From: Gammaproteobacteria bacterium
Lineage (GTDB): Bacteria > Pseudomonadota > Gammaproteobacteria > Chromatiales > Sedimenticolaceae
Assembly (NCBI GenBank): GCA_020445245.1
Contig: JAGRHB010000078.1
Location: 1-7,858 of the forward strand
Direction: 5' to 3'
DNA length: 7,858 nt
Positions 1 to 6,696 of this stretch are shown here, piece after piece. Position numbers and translations under genes: made by a program. The notes under the pieces were generated by a model, which saw nothing but the letters and a program-made list of their open reading frames with translations, did no database searches and was not told the origin of the DNA. Numbering within the stretch: the stretch's first letter is position 1; every line of letters starts with the position of its first letter.

Positions 1-615
1 CAAACCCGCTGGAGTGCGTTGCAGGTCGACCGCGCGACATTGGACCGGCTCGGCGTGCACTGCCCGCCACGCCAATGCGGCATTGTCACTGCCACCCCTG
101 CCGCGACGTCACGCGTGGCACAGCTGTCCGAACTGCTGGTCGCCGCGGCGTCGCCGACCGCCGCCGGGGATGATCCAAGCGGCCGTGACTTTTCGGTGCA
201 GGGAATGTTGCAGGGACTGTTGGCGGCGTACGCGACCGCGCTGCCGCAGGCACTGGCTGCGGGCAGTCATTGCGCGACAGGCCGCCAGCGCCTCGCGGTA
301 TCCCGGGCGCGCGACTTTCTGCATGGCCACTTCAACGAGGCGATCAGAGTTACCGACCTGTGCGCCGCGGCCGGCACCAGCGTGAAGACGCTGGAGCGCG
401 CCTTCGTCACCCTGCTCGGCGTCACACCGCAGCGTTACCTGATGCTGGCACGGCTGTCGCACGCGCGCCGCATGTTGCTGACGCAAGACCGCGCCGAGAC
501 CACGGTCGCGGCCGTCGCCTACGCCAGCGGGTGTTTCCACCTCAGCCGCTTCAGCCGCGAGTACATCGCCCTGTTCGGCGAGCGCCCGTCCTCGACGTTG
601 GCCCGCACGGGCTGA
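1..615 (+). CDS. AraC-family transcriptional regulator, 5'-truncated
   Basis: The reading frame is open from the first base (QTRWSA precedes the first possible in-window start, a TTG at 19), so the N-terminus lies outside the window; 204 residues are visible before the TGA at 613-615. The C-terminal ~100 residues form an AraC/XylS DNA-binding domain with two helix-turn-helix units. The first is around IRVTDLCAAAGTSVKTLERA (visible residues ~115-134). The second is around TTVAAVAYASGCFHLSRFSR (~167-186), followed by the typical LFGERPSSTL ending. The pattern 'SxxTLERAF...GVTPxRYL...RLxxARR' resembles the EutR-like branch of the family. The visible upstream part is presumably the end of the effector-sensing domain and shows no recognisable motif. 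The gene is convergent with the zinc peptidase, 25 bp away, so its target operon cannot be deduced here. Family assignment is secure; ligand and regulon are unknown. Confidence 0.93.
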   Translation, partial: QTRWSALQVDRATLDRLGVHCPPRQCGIVTATPAATSRVAQLSELLVAAASPTAAGDDPSGRDFSVQGMLQGLLAAYATALPQALAAGSHCATGRQRLAVSRARDFLHGHFNEAIRVTDLCAAAGTSVKTLERAFVTLLGVTPQRYLMLARLSHARRMLLTQDRAETTVAAVAYASGCFHLSRFSREYIALFGERPSSTLARTG

Positions 616-640
616 ACCGCGAGGTACCGCTGTTAGCCGC

Positions 641-1324
641 TCAACGCCGCAGGATCGCCAGCCAGCGCCAGAAGTTGAGCAGGCTGGCCAGCGAGGCCGC
701 GACATAGGTCCAGGCCGCTGCACGCAGGATGCGCCGCGCCGCCGGCACCTGGTCCGGTTCGAGGTAGCCGGCCTCGAGCAGCGGCAGGGCCTTGCGGAAG
801 CTGGCGTCGAGTTCGACCGGCAGGGTCACCAGTTGCACCACGACGCCGAACCCCATGATGAGGAAACCGCCCAGCGCCGAGACCAGTGCCGGCGACGGCG
901 CACGCGACACCAGGGCGAGCATCGGTGCGGCAAAGATCAGAAATGACCCCAAACGGCTTGCCCAGACGGCTGACGCCGCCAGTCGCGAGCGCAGCATGAA
1001 CATCGGCTCGCTGCCGGCATGCTGCAGTGCATGACCGCACTCGTGCGCGGCGACCGTGATCGCGGTGAGCGTGCACCCGTCGAACTTGTCCCTGGTCAGA
1101 CGCACGCAGCGGCTGGCGGGGTCATAGTGGTCGCCTGTCTCGGTGCTCTCCACCTTGACGTCATCGAGACCGAAACGTTTCAGCAGGTGGCGCGCCAGTT
1201 CACCGCCTGTGCCCGGGAAGTTCGGCTCCGGATCACGGTTGTAGCGCGCCAGCACGTGCTGCACCCAGACCTGCGGCAGAAAGATAGCGGCCAGCACCAG
1301 CAGCAACAGGGCGAGGTAGACCAT
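641..1324 (-). CDS. YugP-type membrane zinc metallopeptidase (Zn_peptidase_2 family)
   Basis: A 227-residue protein, the usual length for the YugP/PF04298 family of integral-membrane zinc peptidases. The catalytic HExxH motif is H94-E95-C96-G97-H98, within AAHECGHALQHA. H94 and H98 would bind zinc and E95 would act as general base; the downstream LPVELDAS (residues 168-175) matches the conserved acidic segment that probably supplies the third ligand. Hydrophobic segments are at ~3-18 (N-terminal anchor), ~118-140, ~147-170 and ~203-222, so it sits in the inner membrane. The segment RYNRDPEPNFPGTGGELAR (28-46) is a family hallmark. The ATG at 1324-1322 directly follows the TGA of the MFS gene (1327-1325) with no bases between, which points to translational coupling as the last gene of the operon. 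The physiological substrate of the family is not established as far as I know. The family call is firm; the role is open. Confidence 0.92.
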   Translation of the reverse strand: MVYLALLLLVLAAIFLPQVWVQHVLARYNRDPEPNFPGTGGELARHLLKRFGLDDVKVESTETGDHYDPASRCVRLTRDKFDGCTLTAITVAAHECGHALQHAGSEPMFMLRSRLAASAVWASRLGSFLIFAAPMLALVSRAPSPALVSALGGFLIMGFGVVVQLVTLPVELDASFRKALPLLEAGYLEPDQVPAARRILRAAAWTYVAASLASLLNFWRWLAILRR

Positions 1325-2614
1325 TCAAGCTCCCAGGGCCGCCGCTTCGCGCTCGCCCTCGGCGACGCGCACGCGACCCAGCAGCCAGGCGCCGGCGAGA
1401 AACAGCAACAGCACGCTGAGGATCCCGGTGCGCGCACTGCCGCTCCAAACCGCAAACCACCCCACCAGCAGTGGACCGACGACGGCCGCAAACTTGCCCA
1501 TCATGTTGTACAGACCAAACAGGCGGCCGGCGTGTTCCGCGGGTATCAGGCGCGCATACAGCGCACGGCTCATCGCCTGGATGCCGCCCTGCACCAGCCC
1601 GATCACGATCGCCAGTCCGTAGAACTCCCAGCTGGCCGTCATGCGCCAGGCCCAGAACACCACGACCACGTACACGATCAGGGCCAGCCAGATGGCGCGC
1701 TTGGCGCCTATGCGGTCACCGATGCGACCGAACAGCAACGCGGCCGGGAAGCCGACGAACTGGGTCAGCAGCAACGCGGTCAGCAGGCTGTCGGCGGCAA
1801 ACCCAAGCGACAGGCCGTAGTCGACCGCCATGCGCACGATGGTGTCGACCCCGTCGATGTAGCACCAGTACGCGATCAGAAAGGTGAACGCCATTGGCAA
1901 CCGCCGGAGAATCCGCCATGTCGCGGAAAACTCCTGCCAGGCGTGGCGCATCCCACTGGAGAAAGAGCGGGCCTGCGGGTGCGGCACCTCGTCCACGAAC
2001 AGCAGCACCGGCAACGAGAACACCGCCCACCAGACCGCCACGGTGAGAAACGCCACCCGCACCGCCTCGGCCTTGTCCGCCAGACCGAACGCCTCGGGAT
2101 ACAGCACCATCAGCACGTTGATCGCGAACAGCAGGCCACCGCCGAGATAGCCGAGCGCAAAACCGAGTGCCGACACGCGTTCCAGTTCGTCCTTGCCGGC
2201 AACATCGAGCAGCATCGCGTCGTAAGTGACGTTACTGCCGGTGAACCCGATCACACCGAGCACATAGAGCCCCGCCGCCACCAGCCAGTAGCCCTCGCCG
2301 ACGAGGAACAGCCCGCCGCTCATCAGCACACCGAGCATCGCCAACTTGAGCAACAGGCCCTTCTTGCGTCCGCTACGGTCGGCGATCACACCGAGCACCG
2401 GCGCCAGCAGCACGGCCAGCATCGAGGCTACGGCGTTGGCCATACCCAGGCGCAGCGTGCTCTCGGTCGCCGACATGCCGGTCGCCCAGTACGACTTGAA
2501 AAACACCGGAAAGAAGCCGGCCATGACCGTGGTGGCGAACGCCGAGTTGGCCCAGTCGTACAAGGCCCAGGACCACTGCGCGCGCCTGCGGCTGGCTGCG
2601 GGGCCGGGGGGCAT
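1325..2614 (-). CDS. MFS transporter, UMF1 / Atg22-like family
   Basis: A 429-residue polytopic membrane protein with about 12 hydrophobic segments. Near the N-terminus [14 protein letters not shown] (residues 16-29) is the diagnostic YDWANSA motif of the UMF1/Atg22 branch of the major facilitator superfamily. MFS motif A appears as [11 protein letters not shown] (75-85), with its second-half counterpart [11 protein letters not shown] (296-306). [10 protein letters not shown] (342-351) and FGLYNMMGK (366-374) are also family-typical. In yeast the Atg22 relative exports amino acids from the vacuole; bacterial substrates are largely unassigned. The reading frame extends upstream to 2707, but that extension overlaps the permease and is rich in Arg and Cys. 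I chose the ATG at 2614-2612 because it puts YDWANSA at the normal distance and because the A of the permease stop is shared (TGATG, 1-bp overlap). The SD sequence is weak (AAGAG), consistent with coupling. Confidence 0.93.
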   Translation of the reverse strand: MPPGPAASRRRAQWSWALYDWANSAFATTVMAGFFPVFFKSYWATGMSATESTLRLGMANAVASMLAVLLAPVLGVIADRSGRKKGLLLKLAMLGVLMSGGLFLVGEGYWLVAAGLYVLGVIGFTGSNVTYDAMLLDVAGKDELERVSALGFALGYLGGGLLFAINVLMVLYPEAFGLADKAEAVRVAFLTVAVWWAVFSLPVLLFVDEVPHPQARSFSSGMRHAWQEFSATWRILRRLPMAFTFLIAYWCYIDGVDTIVRMAVDYGLSLGFAADSLLTALLLTQFVGFPAALLFGRIGDRIGAKRAIWLALIVYVVVVFWAWRMTASWEFYGLAIVIGLVQGGIQAMSRALYARLIPAEHAGRLFGLYNMMGKFAAVVGPLLVGWFAVWSGSARTGILSVLLLFLAGAWLLGRVRVAEGEREAAALGA

Positions 2615-3390
2615 CAGCTCTTGATACCCACGCCGTGCCGCAGCAGCCACATCGCGAAGGCGCCGAGTGCAATCACAAAGCCGATGATGATCGCGAATGC
2701 CTGCCACATCGCGATATCGCTGACCCCCAACAGGCCATAGCGAAACGCATTGACCATGTAAAGCACCGGGTTGGCCAGCGATGCGGTCTGCCAGAACGGC
2801 GGCAGCAGACTGATCGAGTAGAACACGCCACCAAGATAGGTCAACGGCGTCAACACGAACGTCGGTACGATCGAGATGTCATCAAAACTGTTCGCATACA
2901 CCGCGTTGATGAAACCGGCGGTCGAGAACAGCACCGAGGTCAGCACGAACACCACCAGCGTGACGCCGTAGCTGTGGATGCTCAGATCGGTGAAGAACAT
3001 CGAGACCATGGTTACCACCACGCCGACCACGACACCGCGCGCCACACCGCCCCCGACATAGCCGGCGAGTATCACGAAATTGGGAATTGGCGCGATCAGC
3101 AGCTCCTCGATGTTGTGCTGGAACTTGCTGCTGTAGAAACTCGCCACGACGTTGGCGTAGCTGTTGGAGATCACCGACATCAGGATCAGGCCGGGGACGA
3201 TGAAGTCGATGTAGCGAAATCCGTCCATGTCGCCGATCTGCGCCCCGATCAGCTTGCCGAAGATCACGAAGTACAGGGCCATCGTGATCGCTGGCGGCAA
3301 CACGGTCTGCACCCAGATACGGGCAAAGCGCAGGATCTCCTTGGTAAGAATGGTCTTGAACGCGACCCAGTAGACGGTGGTCTGTGTCAT
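2614..3390 (-). CDS. yadH: ABC-2 type transporter permease (YadH-like)
   Basis: A 258-residue permease, essentially the length of E. coli YadH (about 256), which it resembles throughout as I recall that sequence. Shared blocks include RFARIWVQTVLPPAITMALY (21-40), FIVPGLILMSVISN (63-76), IEELLIAPIPN (94-104, the probable coupling region facing the ATPase), YVGGGVARG (111-119) and the ABC-2 signature VLTPLTYLGGVFYS (179-192) followed by LLPPFWQ. Six transmembrane segments are expected, forming half of a dimeric inner-membrane channel. Its ATG (3390-3388) overlaps the ATPase stop codon by 4 bp (ATGA), so the two are co-translated as one transporter. The ABC-2 class moves drugs, polysaccharides and lipids outward; the YadGH substrate is not known. 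The yadH symbol is by similarity. Confidence 0.94.
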   Translation of the reverse strand: MTQTTVYWVAFKTILTKEILRFARIWVQTVLPPAITMALYFVIFGKLIGAQIGDMDGFRYIDFIVPGLILMSVISNSYANVVASFYSSKFQHNIEELLIAPIPNFVILAGYVGGGVARGVVVGVVVTMVSMFFTDLSIHSYGVTLVVFVLTSVLFSTAGFINAVYANSFDDISIVPTFVLTPLTYLGGVFYSISLLPPFWQTASLANPVLYMVNAFRYGLLGVSDIAMWQAFAIIIGFVIALGAFAMWLLRHGVGIKS

Positions 3391-4328
3391 GCCCCACGCC
3401 CCCCGGTTTCGACGCCACCTTTCACCATATCGATGAACAGCTGCTCGAGCCGGTTTTGTTTGTTGCGCAGGCTCAATACCTCGATGCCGCGTTCGCTCAA
3501 CACGCTGAACAAGGGGTTCAGCCCCTGATCACGGTTTACCGTGACCTCCAGTGTCGTGCTGTCGAGCAGTGTCACGCCGAACCCGGGAATGTCGTCGATC
3601 GATGGTAGGGCATCACGGATATCCAGCACGAACGCCTGCGTGTGCAGGCGCCGCAGCAGGTCGGCCATCCTGGCTCGCTCGGCGATCCTGCCATGGTTGA
3701 TGATCGCGATGTTGCGGCACAGGCTCTCGGCCTCCTCCAGGTAGTGGGTGGTGAGGATGATCGTCGTACCCTGGCCATTGATCTCACGCAGGAAGTCCCA
3801 CATCGAGCGCCGGATCTCGATATCCACACCGGCGGTCGGCTCGTCGAGGATCAGCAGCCGGGGGCGGTGCACCAATGCCCGGGCGATCATCAGGCGGCGC
3901 TTCATTCCCCCAGACAGCGTCCGAGCCTGGGTGTCGCGCTTGGGCCACAGATCCAGCTGTTTCAGGTAGACCTCGGCACGCTGGTACGCCTCACGCCGCG
4001 CGATGCCGTAATACCCGGCCTGGTTGACGACAATCTCGACCACCGGCTCGAACTGGTTGAAGTTGAATTCCTGCGGAACCAGGCCGATGCTGGATTTCAC
4101 CGCGGCGGGTTCCGTATCCAGATCGTGACCGAACACGCCTACCCGCCCGGCGGACTTGTTGATCAGCGAGCTGATGATGCCTATGGCGGTGGACTTCCCC
4201 GCCCCGTTCGGCCCCAGCAGCGCAAAGAAGTCGCCCCGCTCGACCTGCAGGCCGATGCCGCGCAGCGCCTCATGGCCATTGCGGTAGGTCTTGCTCAAGT
4301 TCTCCAGTGCCAGTGCTGTCATCGCCAA
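3387..4328 (-). CDS. yadG: ABC transporter ATP-binding protein (YadG-like)
   Basis: A 313-residue nucleotide-binding subunit that pairs with the permease just downstream. All hallmark motifs are intact: Walker A GPNGAGKST (39-47), Q-loop around Q86 in LVPQEFNFN, ABC signature LSGGMKRRL (138-146), Walker B LLILDEP (158-164) with the following TAGVD D-loop, and switch histidine H195 in TTHYLEEAE. The strings NQAGYYGIARREAY (102-115) and YLKQLDLW (121-128) closely match E. coli YadG, as does the C-terminal extension ending LRNKQNRLEQLF (287-298). It hydrolyses ATP on the cytoplasmic face to drive an unknown efflux or translocation step. It is the first gene of the four-gene operon. The start may be the ATG at 4328 or the in-frame ATG two codons later (4322-4320); neither has a strong SD sequence. 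Confidence 0.95.
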   Translation of the reverse strand: MAMTALALENLSKTYRNGHEALRGIGLQVERGDFFALLGPNGAGKSTAIGIISSLINKSAGRVGVFGHDLDTEPAAVKSSIGLVPQEFNFNQFEPVVEIVVNQAGYYGIARREAYQRAEVYLKQLDLWPKRDTQARTLSGGMKRRLMIARALVHRPRLLILDEPTAGVDIEIRRSMWDFLREINGQGTTIILTTHYLEEAESLCRNIAIINHGRIAERARMADLLRRLHTQAFVLDIRDALPSIDDIPGFGVTLLDSTTLEVTVNRDQGLNPLFSVLSERGIEVLSLRNKQNRLEQLFIDMVKGGVETGGRGA

Positions 4329-4402
4329 TGCCGTCGTTGCCCGACCCGAAACCTGCGGAGCGGGTATCTTAGATCACCGCAGCCCATTGAGCCCCCGCAG
4401 TT

Positions 4403-4427
4403 GCTCCGGAGATTGTGCAATCGGAGC
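4403..4427. repeat. Imperfect dyad, possible operator
   Basis: The arms GCTCC (4403-4407) and GGAGC (4423-4427) flank an inner perfect dyad GATTG-TG-CAATC (4411-4422), with an unpaired GGA on one side. The arms total 10 bp over 25 bases. It lies about 75 bp upstream of the ABC ATPase start, just upstream of a TAAGAT hexamer, a position that suits a regulator site. No specific regulator is recognised. Confidence 0.35.
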
Positions 4428-4521
4428 TATCGCGGTCCACACGATTTCGCTTTGGCCGCGCCTGCCGCTGCCCTATCCTTGACGGCCATTGTCTCGCCAG
4501 GCCGCACACCAAGGACCCGCC

Positions 4522-4599
4522 ATGCCAGTCAGCCCGCCCCTGCGACGCGCACGCCGACCTCGGCCCGCAACCGTCGTGCAATCGCCGCGGATCGGTTAA
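4522..4599 (+). CDS. 25-codon upstream ORF / candidate leader peptide before the TSUP transporter
   Basis: An ATG at 4522 is preceded by a clear SD sequence AAGGA (4511-4515) at a 6-nt spacing. It opens 25 codons ending in TAA at 4597-4599. The peptide begins MPVSPPLRRARRPRP and is very rich in arginine and proline, including a Pro-Pro pair. It is in the same frame as the transporter, and its TAA directly abuts the GTG-ATG at the transporter start, which has no good SD sequence of its own. Three readings are possible: a leader peptide that couples or attenuates translation of the transporter, an N-terminal extension cut off by a stop codon, or chance in GC-rich DNA. Its composition is not coding-typical and I recognise no homologue. 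The start signals are seen directly; the function is inference. Confidence 0.4.
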   Translation: MPVSPPLRRARRPRPATVVQSPRIG

Positions 4600-4602
4600 G
4601 TG

Positions 4603-5361
4603 ATGGTGGAAGCACTTCCTCTGGATACCCTGATGCTGCTGGTCGGCGTCGCCGGCCTGGCCGGCATGATCGACGCGATTGCCGGTGGCGGCGGCCTGTT
4701 GGCGCTGCCGGCGATCCTGTGGGCCGGGCTACCGCCGGTTCAGGCGCTGGCCACCAACAAGCTGCAGGGCTCTTTTGGCACCTTTACCGCGTCGTACAAC
4801 TTCATCCGCCGCGGCGAGATCGACCTGCGGCGTCTGCGCATACCGATCGTGATGACCTTCATCGGTTCTGTGTCCGGCACGCTGGCGGTGCAGCGCCTGG
4901 GCTCGGACCTGCTGAACCACATCGTGCCCGCGCTGTTGATCGCATTCGCACTGTATTTCCTGTTCTCACCACGTATCGGCGATCAGGACGCGCATCACCG
5001 TATCAGCCATGGTCTGTTCGGTCTGTTGATCGGTTTCAGCCTGGGCTTTTACGACGGATTCTTCGGCCCGGGCACCGGCAGTTTCTTTGCTGCCGCATTC
5101 GTGCTGCTGCTGGGCTACAACCTGCGCCGCGCAACCGCCGGGACCAAGGTGCTCAACTTCACCAGCAATATTGCGTCGCTGATCTTCTTCGCGTTGGCCG
5201 GACAAGTGGTGTGGCAGGTCGGCCTGCCGATGGGCCTGGCGCAGATGGCAGGTGCCTGGATAGGTTCGCACCTGGTGATCCGCCACGGCACGCGGCTGAT
5301 TCGCCCCCTGCTTGTCGTCGTCTCGCTGGCTATATCGACCAAGCTGCTGCTCAGCGATTGA
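4603..5361 (+). CDS. yfcA: TauE/SafE (TSUP) family transporter, YfcA-like
   Basis: A 252-residue inner-membrane protein with about eight hydrophobic segments in two homologous halves. It closely resembles E. coli YfcA as I recall it. The first-half motif IDAIAGGGGLLALP (23-36) is followed by ALATNKLQGSFGT (48-60) and FIRRGEIDLR (67-76). The second-half motif GFYDGFFGPGTGSF (148-161) precedes TKVLNFTSNI (181-190) and the end LIRPLLVVVSLAISTKLLL. TSUP proteins move small anions such as sulfite, sulfoacetate or other organosulfur compounds, usually outward by proton coupling; the YfcA substrate is not established. A TAA at 4597-4599 closes the frame upstream, so the start is GTG 4600, ATG 4603 or GTG 4606. 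I chose ATG 4603. None has a strong SD sequence, in contrast to the small ORF that ends exactly here. It is convergent with the flavoprotein gene. Confidence 0.93.
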   Translation: MVEALPLDTLMLLVGVAGLAGMIDAIAGGGGLLALPAILWAGLPPVQALATNKLQGSFGTFTASYNFIRRGEIDLRRLRIPIVMTFIGSVSGTLAVQRLGSDLLNHIVPALLIAFALYFLFSPRIGDQDAHHRISHGLFGLLIGFSLGFYDGFFGPGTGSFFAAAFVLLLGYNLRRATAGTKVLNFTSNIASLIFFALAGQVVWQVGLPMGLAQMAGAWIGSHLVIRHGTRLIRPLLVVVSLAISTKLLLSD

Positions 5362-5392
5362 ACCCTCTTGGCGATTCCGCCGCCACCCCATC

Positions 5393-5407
5393 GGCCAGCG
5401 GCTGGCC
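5393..5407. terminator. GC-rich hairpin between convergent genes, possible bidirectional terminator
   Basis: GGCCAG-CGG-CTGGCC is a perfect 6-bp stem with a 3-nt loop. It lies in the 64-bp gap between the stop of the TSUP gene (5361) and the stop of the oxidoreductase (5426). The location suits a terminator for both genes, but no T-run follows on either strand, so it is not a classical intrinsic terminator. It may only stabilise 3' ends. Confidence 0.4.
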
Positions 5408-5425
5408 TCCTGCGTACCGGGGATC

Positions 5426-6553
5426 CTAGCGGTACTGGCGCAGGTACATCCATTCGAAGAAGCGCTTGGCCCAGTGAAAGCCGATGAACGATGGCAGCAC
5501 GATGTTGCGACTGGGCGTGCGTGCCACGAACATGCCGCTGGAGCGCGTATCGACTATGCACATCAGTTCTGATTTGAAAGTGTGGCTCGCCGGCCTACCA
5601 TCGAACGCATCCATCAGGTTGGCGACTGCCGCCTCGGCTTGCAGGTCGGCCATGTGCGCCTGCTTCGGCAGCCAATCGGGTCCCGGGAAACTCCCCGAGT
5701 CACCGGCCACGTACACCTTGTCCCAACCCTCGACCTGGCAGAACCGGTCGCCTTGCAGCAGACCGCCCGGTGAACGCGGCAGATCGGTGTTGTCGAACCA
5801 CTGGTTGCCGGTCATTCCGGGCATGAACAGGATCAGGTCGGCCGCAAACTCACCACCCTCGGTCATTACCTTGTCGGCGGTAAACCCTTTCAACTTGTGA
5901 CCCAGGTGGGTCTCGACGTCACGCTTTGCCATCTCGCGCATCAGGCCGTCCACGGCCTTGGGGCCGAGTCGCTGGCCGGGCTTCTCAGCGGGAGTAAAAA
6001 ACACCAGCCTGAATCTGTCGCGCCGCCCCTGCTGGCGCAGGAAGGAGTCGATACCGAACAGGAACTCGAACACCGGGCCGCCGCGCATCGCGGAGGGCTC
6101 ATTGGGATTGCCGGCGAAGCCGAACGCGAGGGTGCCACCCTCCATCGTCGCCAAACGGTCGCGGATCTGGGTGGTCACCTCGACACCGCCACACGGCAGG
6201 AAAGAATGCTCGATTCCCGGCAGCTTGCGGATGAAGCGTCCACCGCTGGCGATGATCAGGCCGTCGTTGGCCAACTCGCCCTGGTCAGTCACCACCGTGC
6301 GCCCGGCATCACGCAGTCCAGTTGCCGCGGCCTGGTGATAGGTCACGCCCATACGGGCAAAGAAGTTGCCGAGCGGGACCACGAGATCCTTTGGCTGTCG
6401 CAACCCGGTCGGGATCCAGATGGTCCCCGGGTAATAGACGAACTCAGGTTTTGGGGCAATCAGGTCGATACCCATACGCGCATCCGCCGCGCGCAGCTTG
6501 CGGACGGCCGTCAGGGCGGCAAACCCGGCACCAATAACCGTGACTCGTGACAT
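5426..6553 (-). CDS. FAD-dependent pyridine-nucleotide-disulfide oxidoreductase, sulfide:quinone oxidoreductase-like
   Basis: A 375-residue two-dinucleotide-domain flavoprotein. The FAD-binding Rossmann start is VIGAGFAALTAVRKL (6-20, a GxGxxA variant), the linker motif LIIASGGRF lies at 99-107, and the second FAD-contact segment YVAGDSGSF is at 281-289. The C-terminal FHWAKRFFEWMYLRQY (359-374) looks like the amphipathic membrane-docking end of sulfide:quinone oxidoreductases (SQR). Compared from memory with Acidithiobacillus ferrooxidans SQR, C121 (LPCGGVEVTTQ) fits Cys128 and C332 (LMCIVDT) fits Cys356. The position of catalytic Cys160 is occupied by R157 in SAMRGGPVFEF. The only other cysteine is C272. 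The protein may therefore oxidise sulfide differently or act on another substrate. The start is the ATG at 6553, with GAGGAG (6569-6564) 10 nt upstream. It is monocistronic here, with its own promoter. Confidence 0.88.
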   Translation of the reverse strand: MSRVTVIGAGFAALTAVRKLRAADARMGIDLIAPKPEFVYYPGTIWIPTGLRQPKDLVVPLGNFFARMGVTYHQAAATGLRDAGRTVVTDQGELANDGLIIASGGRFIRKLPGIEHSFLPCGGVEVTTQIRDRLATMEGGTLAFGFAGNPNEPSAMRGGPVFEFLFGIDSFLRQQGRRDRFRLVFFTPAEKPGQRLGPKAVDGLMREMAKRDVETHLGHKLKGFTADKVMTEGGEFAADLILFMPGMTGNQWFDNTDLPRSPGGLLQGDRFCQVEGWDKVYVAGDSGSFPGPDWLPKQAHMADLQAEAAVANLMDAFDGRPASHTFKSELMCIVDTRSSGMFVARTPSRNIVLPSFIGFHWAKRFFEWMYLRQYR

Positions 6554-6566
6554 CTGGGTGATTCTC

Positions 6567-6579
6567 CTCGAATTTCGAG
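6567..6579. repeat. 13-bp perfect palindrome at the predicted transcription start of the SQR-like gene
   Basis: CTCGAA-T-TTCGAG is a perfect 6-bp dyad around one central base. It covers roughly +1 to +12 of the predicted transcript, and its gene-proximal arm overlaps the SD sequence GAGGAG (6569-6564). It could be a repressor operator or a 5'-end hairpin that partly hides the ribosome-binding site. No regulator family is recognised. Confidence 0.45.
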
Positions 6580-6584
6580 TGGCT

Positions 6585-6613
6585 ATTCTAAGGCCGCCGA
6601 ACCGAGATGTCAG
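6585..6613 (-). promoter_or_regulatory. Predicted sigma-70 promoter of the SQR-like gene
   Basis: On the minus strand CTGACA (6613-6608) and TAGAAT (6590-6585) each match 5 of 6 consensus bases and are separated by exactly 17 bp. Transcription would begin near 6578, about 25 nt before the ATG at 6553. This is the best promoter match in the window. Confidence 0.65.
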
Positions 6614-6635
6614 ACACAGTATCCCCTGCGCGTTC

Positions 6636-6664
6636 TTGGGAATTCAGGTACTTGCGGGTATTCT
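6636..6664 (+). promoter_or_regulatory. Possible promoter of the HerA-like gene
   Basis: TTGGGA (6636-6641) and TATTCT (6659-6664) are separated by 17 bp; each matches 4 of 6 consensus bases. Transcription would start near 6671, ahead of the SD sequence at 6686. The match is modest, but the position between divergent genes is right. Confidence 0.3.
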
Positions 6665-6685
6665 TGGCCACGATCGACACATTGA

Positions 6686-6690
6686 AAGGA
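6686..6690 (+). promoter_or_regulatory. Shine-Dalgarno site that decides the HerA-like start
   Basis: AAGGA lies 6 nt before the ATG at 6697. The frame stays open upstream to another ATG at 6607, which would add 30 residues, but that ATG has no comparable ribosome-binding site and sits on the divergent gene's promoter. Confidence 0.6.
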
Positions 6691-6696
6691 CGCTTG

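Larger units (their letters stand above)
4329..4599. promoter_or_regulatory. Divergent intergenic region between the yadGH operon and the TSUP transporter
   Basis: These 271 bp separate two divergently transcribed units and must hold both promoters. Toward the ABC operon (minus strand) a TAAGAT -10-like hexamer lies at 4371-4366, but I find no convincing -35. Toward the transporter (plus strand) the best pair is TTGGCC (4452-4457), a 16-bp spacer and TATCCT (4474-4479), each matching 4 of 6 consensus bases, which would start transcripts near 4486. The region also contains the dyad at 4403-4427 and the small ORF at 4522-4599, listed separately. The presence of promoters is certain by position; their exact location is tentative. 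Confidence 0.4.

Noticed and set aside
609..639. Possible hairpin between the convergent AraC and zinc peptidase genes (GGCT...AGCC)
   Set aside because: The stem is short with a G-T wobble, and there is no T-run on either strand, so it is not supportable as a terminator.
2615..2707. N-terminal extension of the MFS gene to an upstream ATG at 2707
   Set aside because: The extension lies inside the permease, has a non-membrane Arg-rich composition, and would displace the family motif; the TGATG junction explains the start at 2614.
1019..2740. A 573-codon plus-strand open frame opposite the MFS gene
   Set aside because: It is antisense to a clear MFS transporter, is rich in His, Gln and Arg without domains, and is a typical mirror frame of GC-rich coding DNA.
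4479..4484. TTGACG as a -35 box for the TSUP gene
   Set aside because: No acceptable -10 hexamer occurs 16-18 bp downstream.
3642..5429. A 595-codon plus-strand open frame opposite the ABC ATPase and overlapping the TSUP gene
   Set aside because: It crosses an intergenic region and two well-supported genes in the wrong strand or frame, and shows low-complexity Arg/Pro-rich translation and no motifs.
6607..6696. Upstream start for the HerA-like gene at ATG 6607
   Set aside because: The frame is open, but there is no good SD sequence and it overlaps the divergent promoter; ATG 6697 has AAGGA at ideal spacing.
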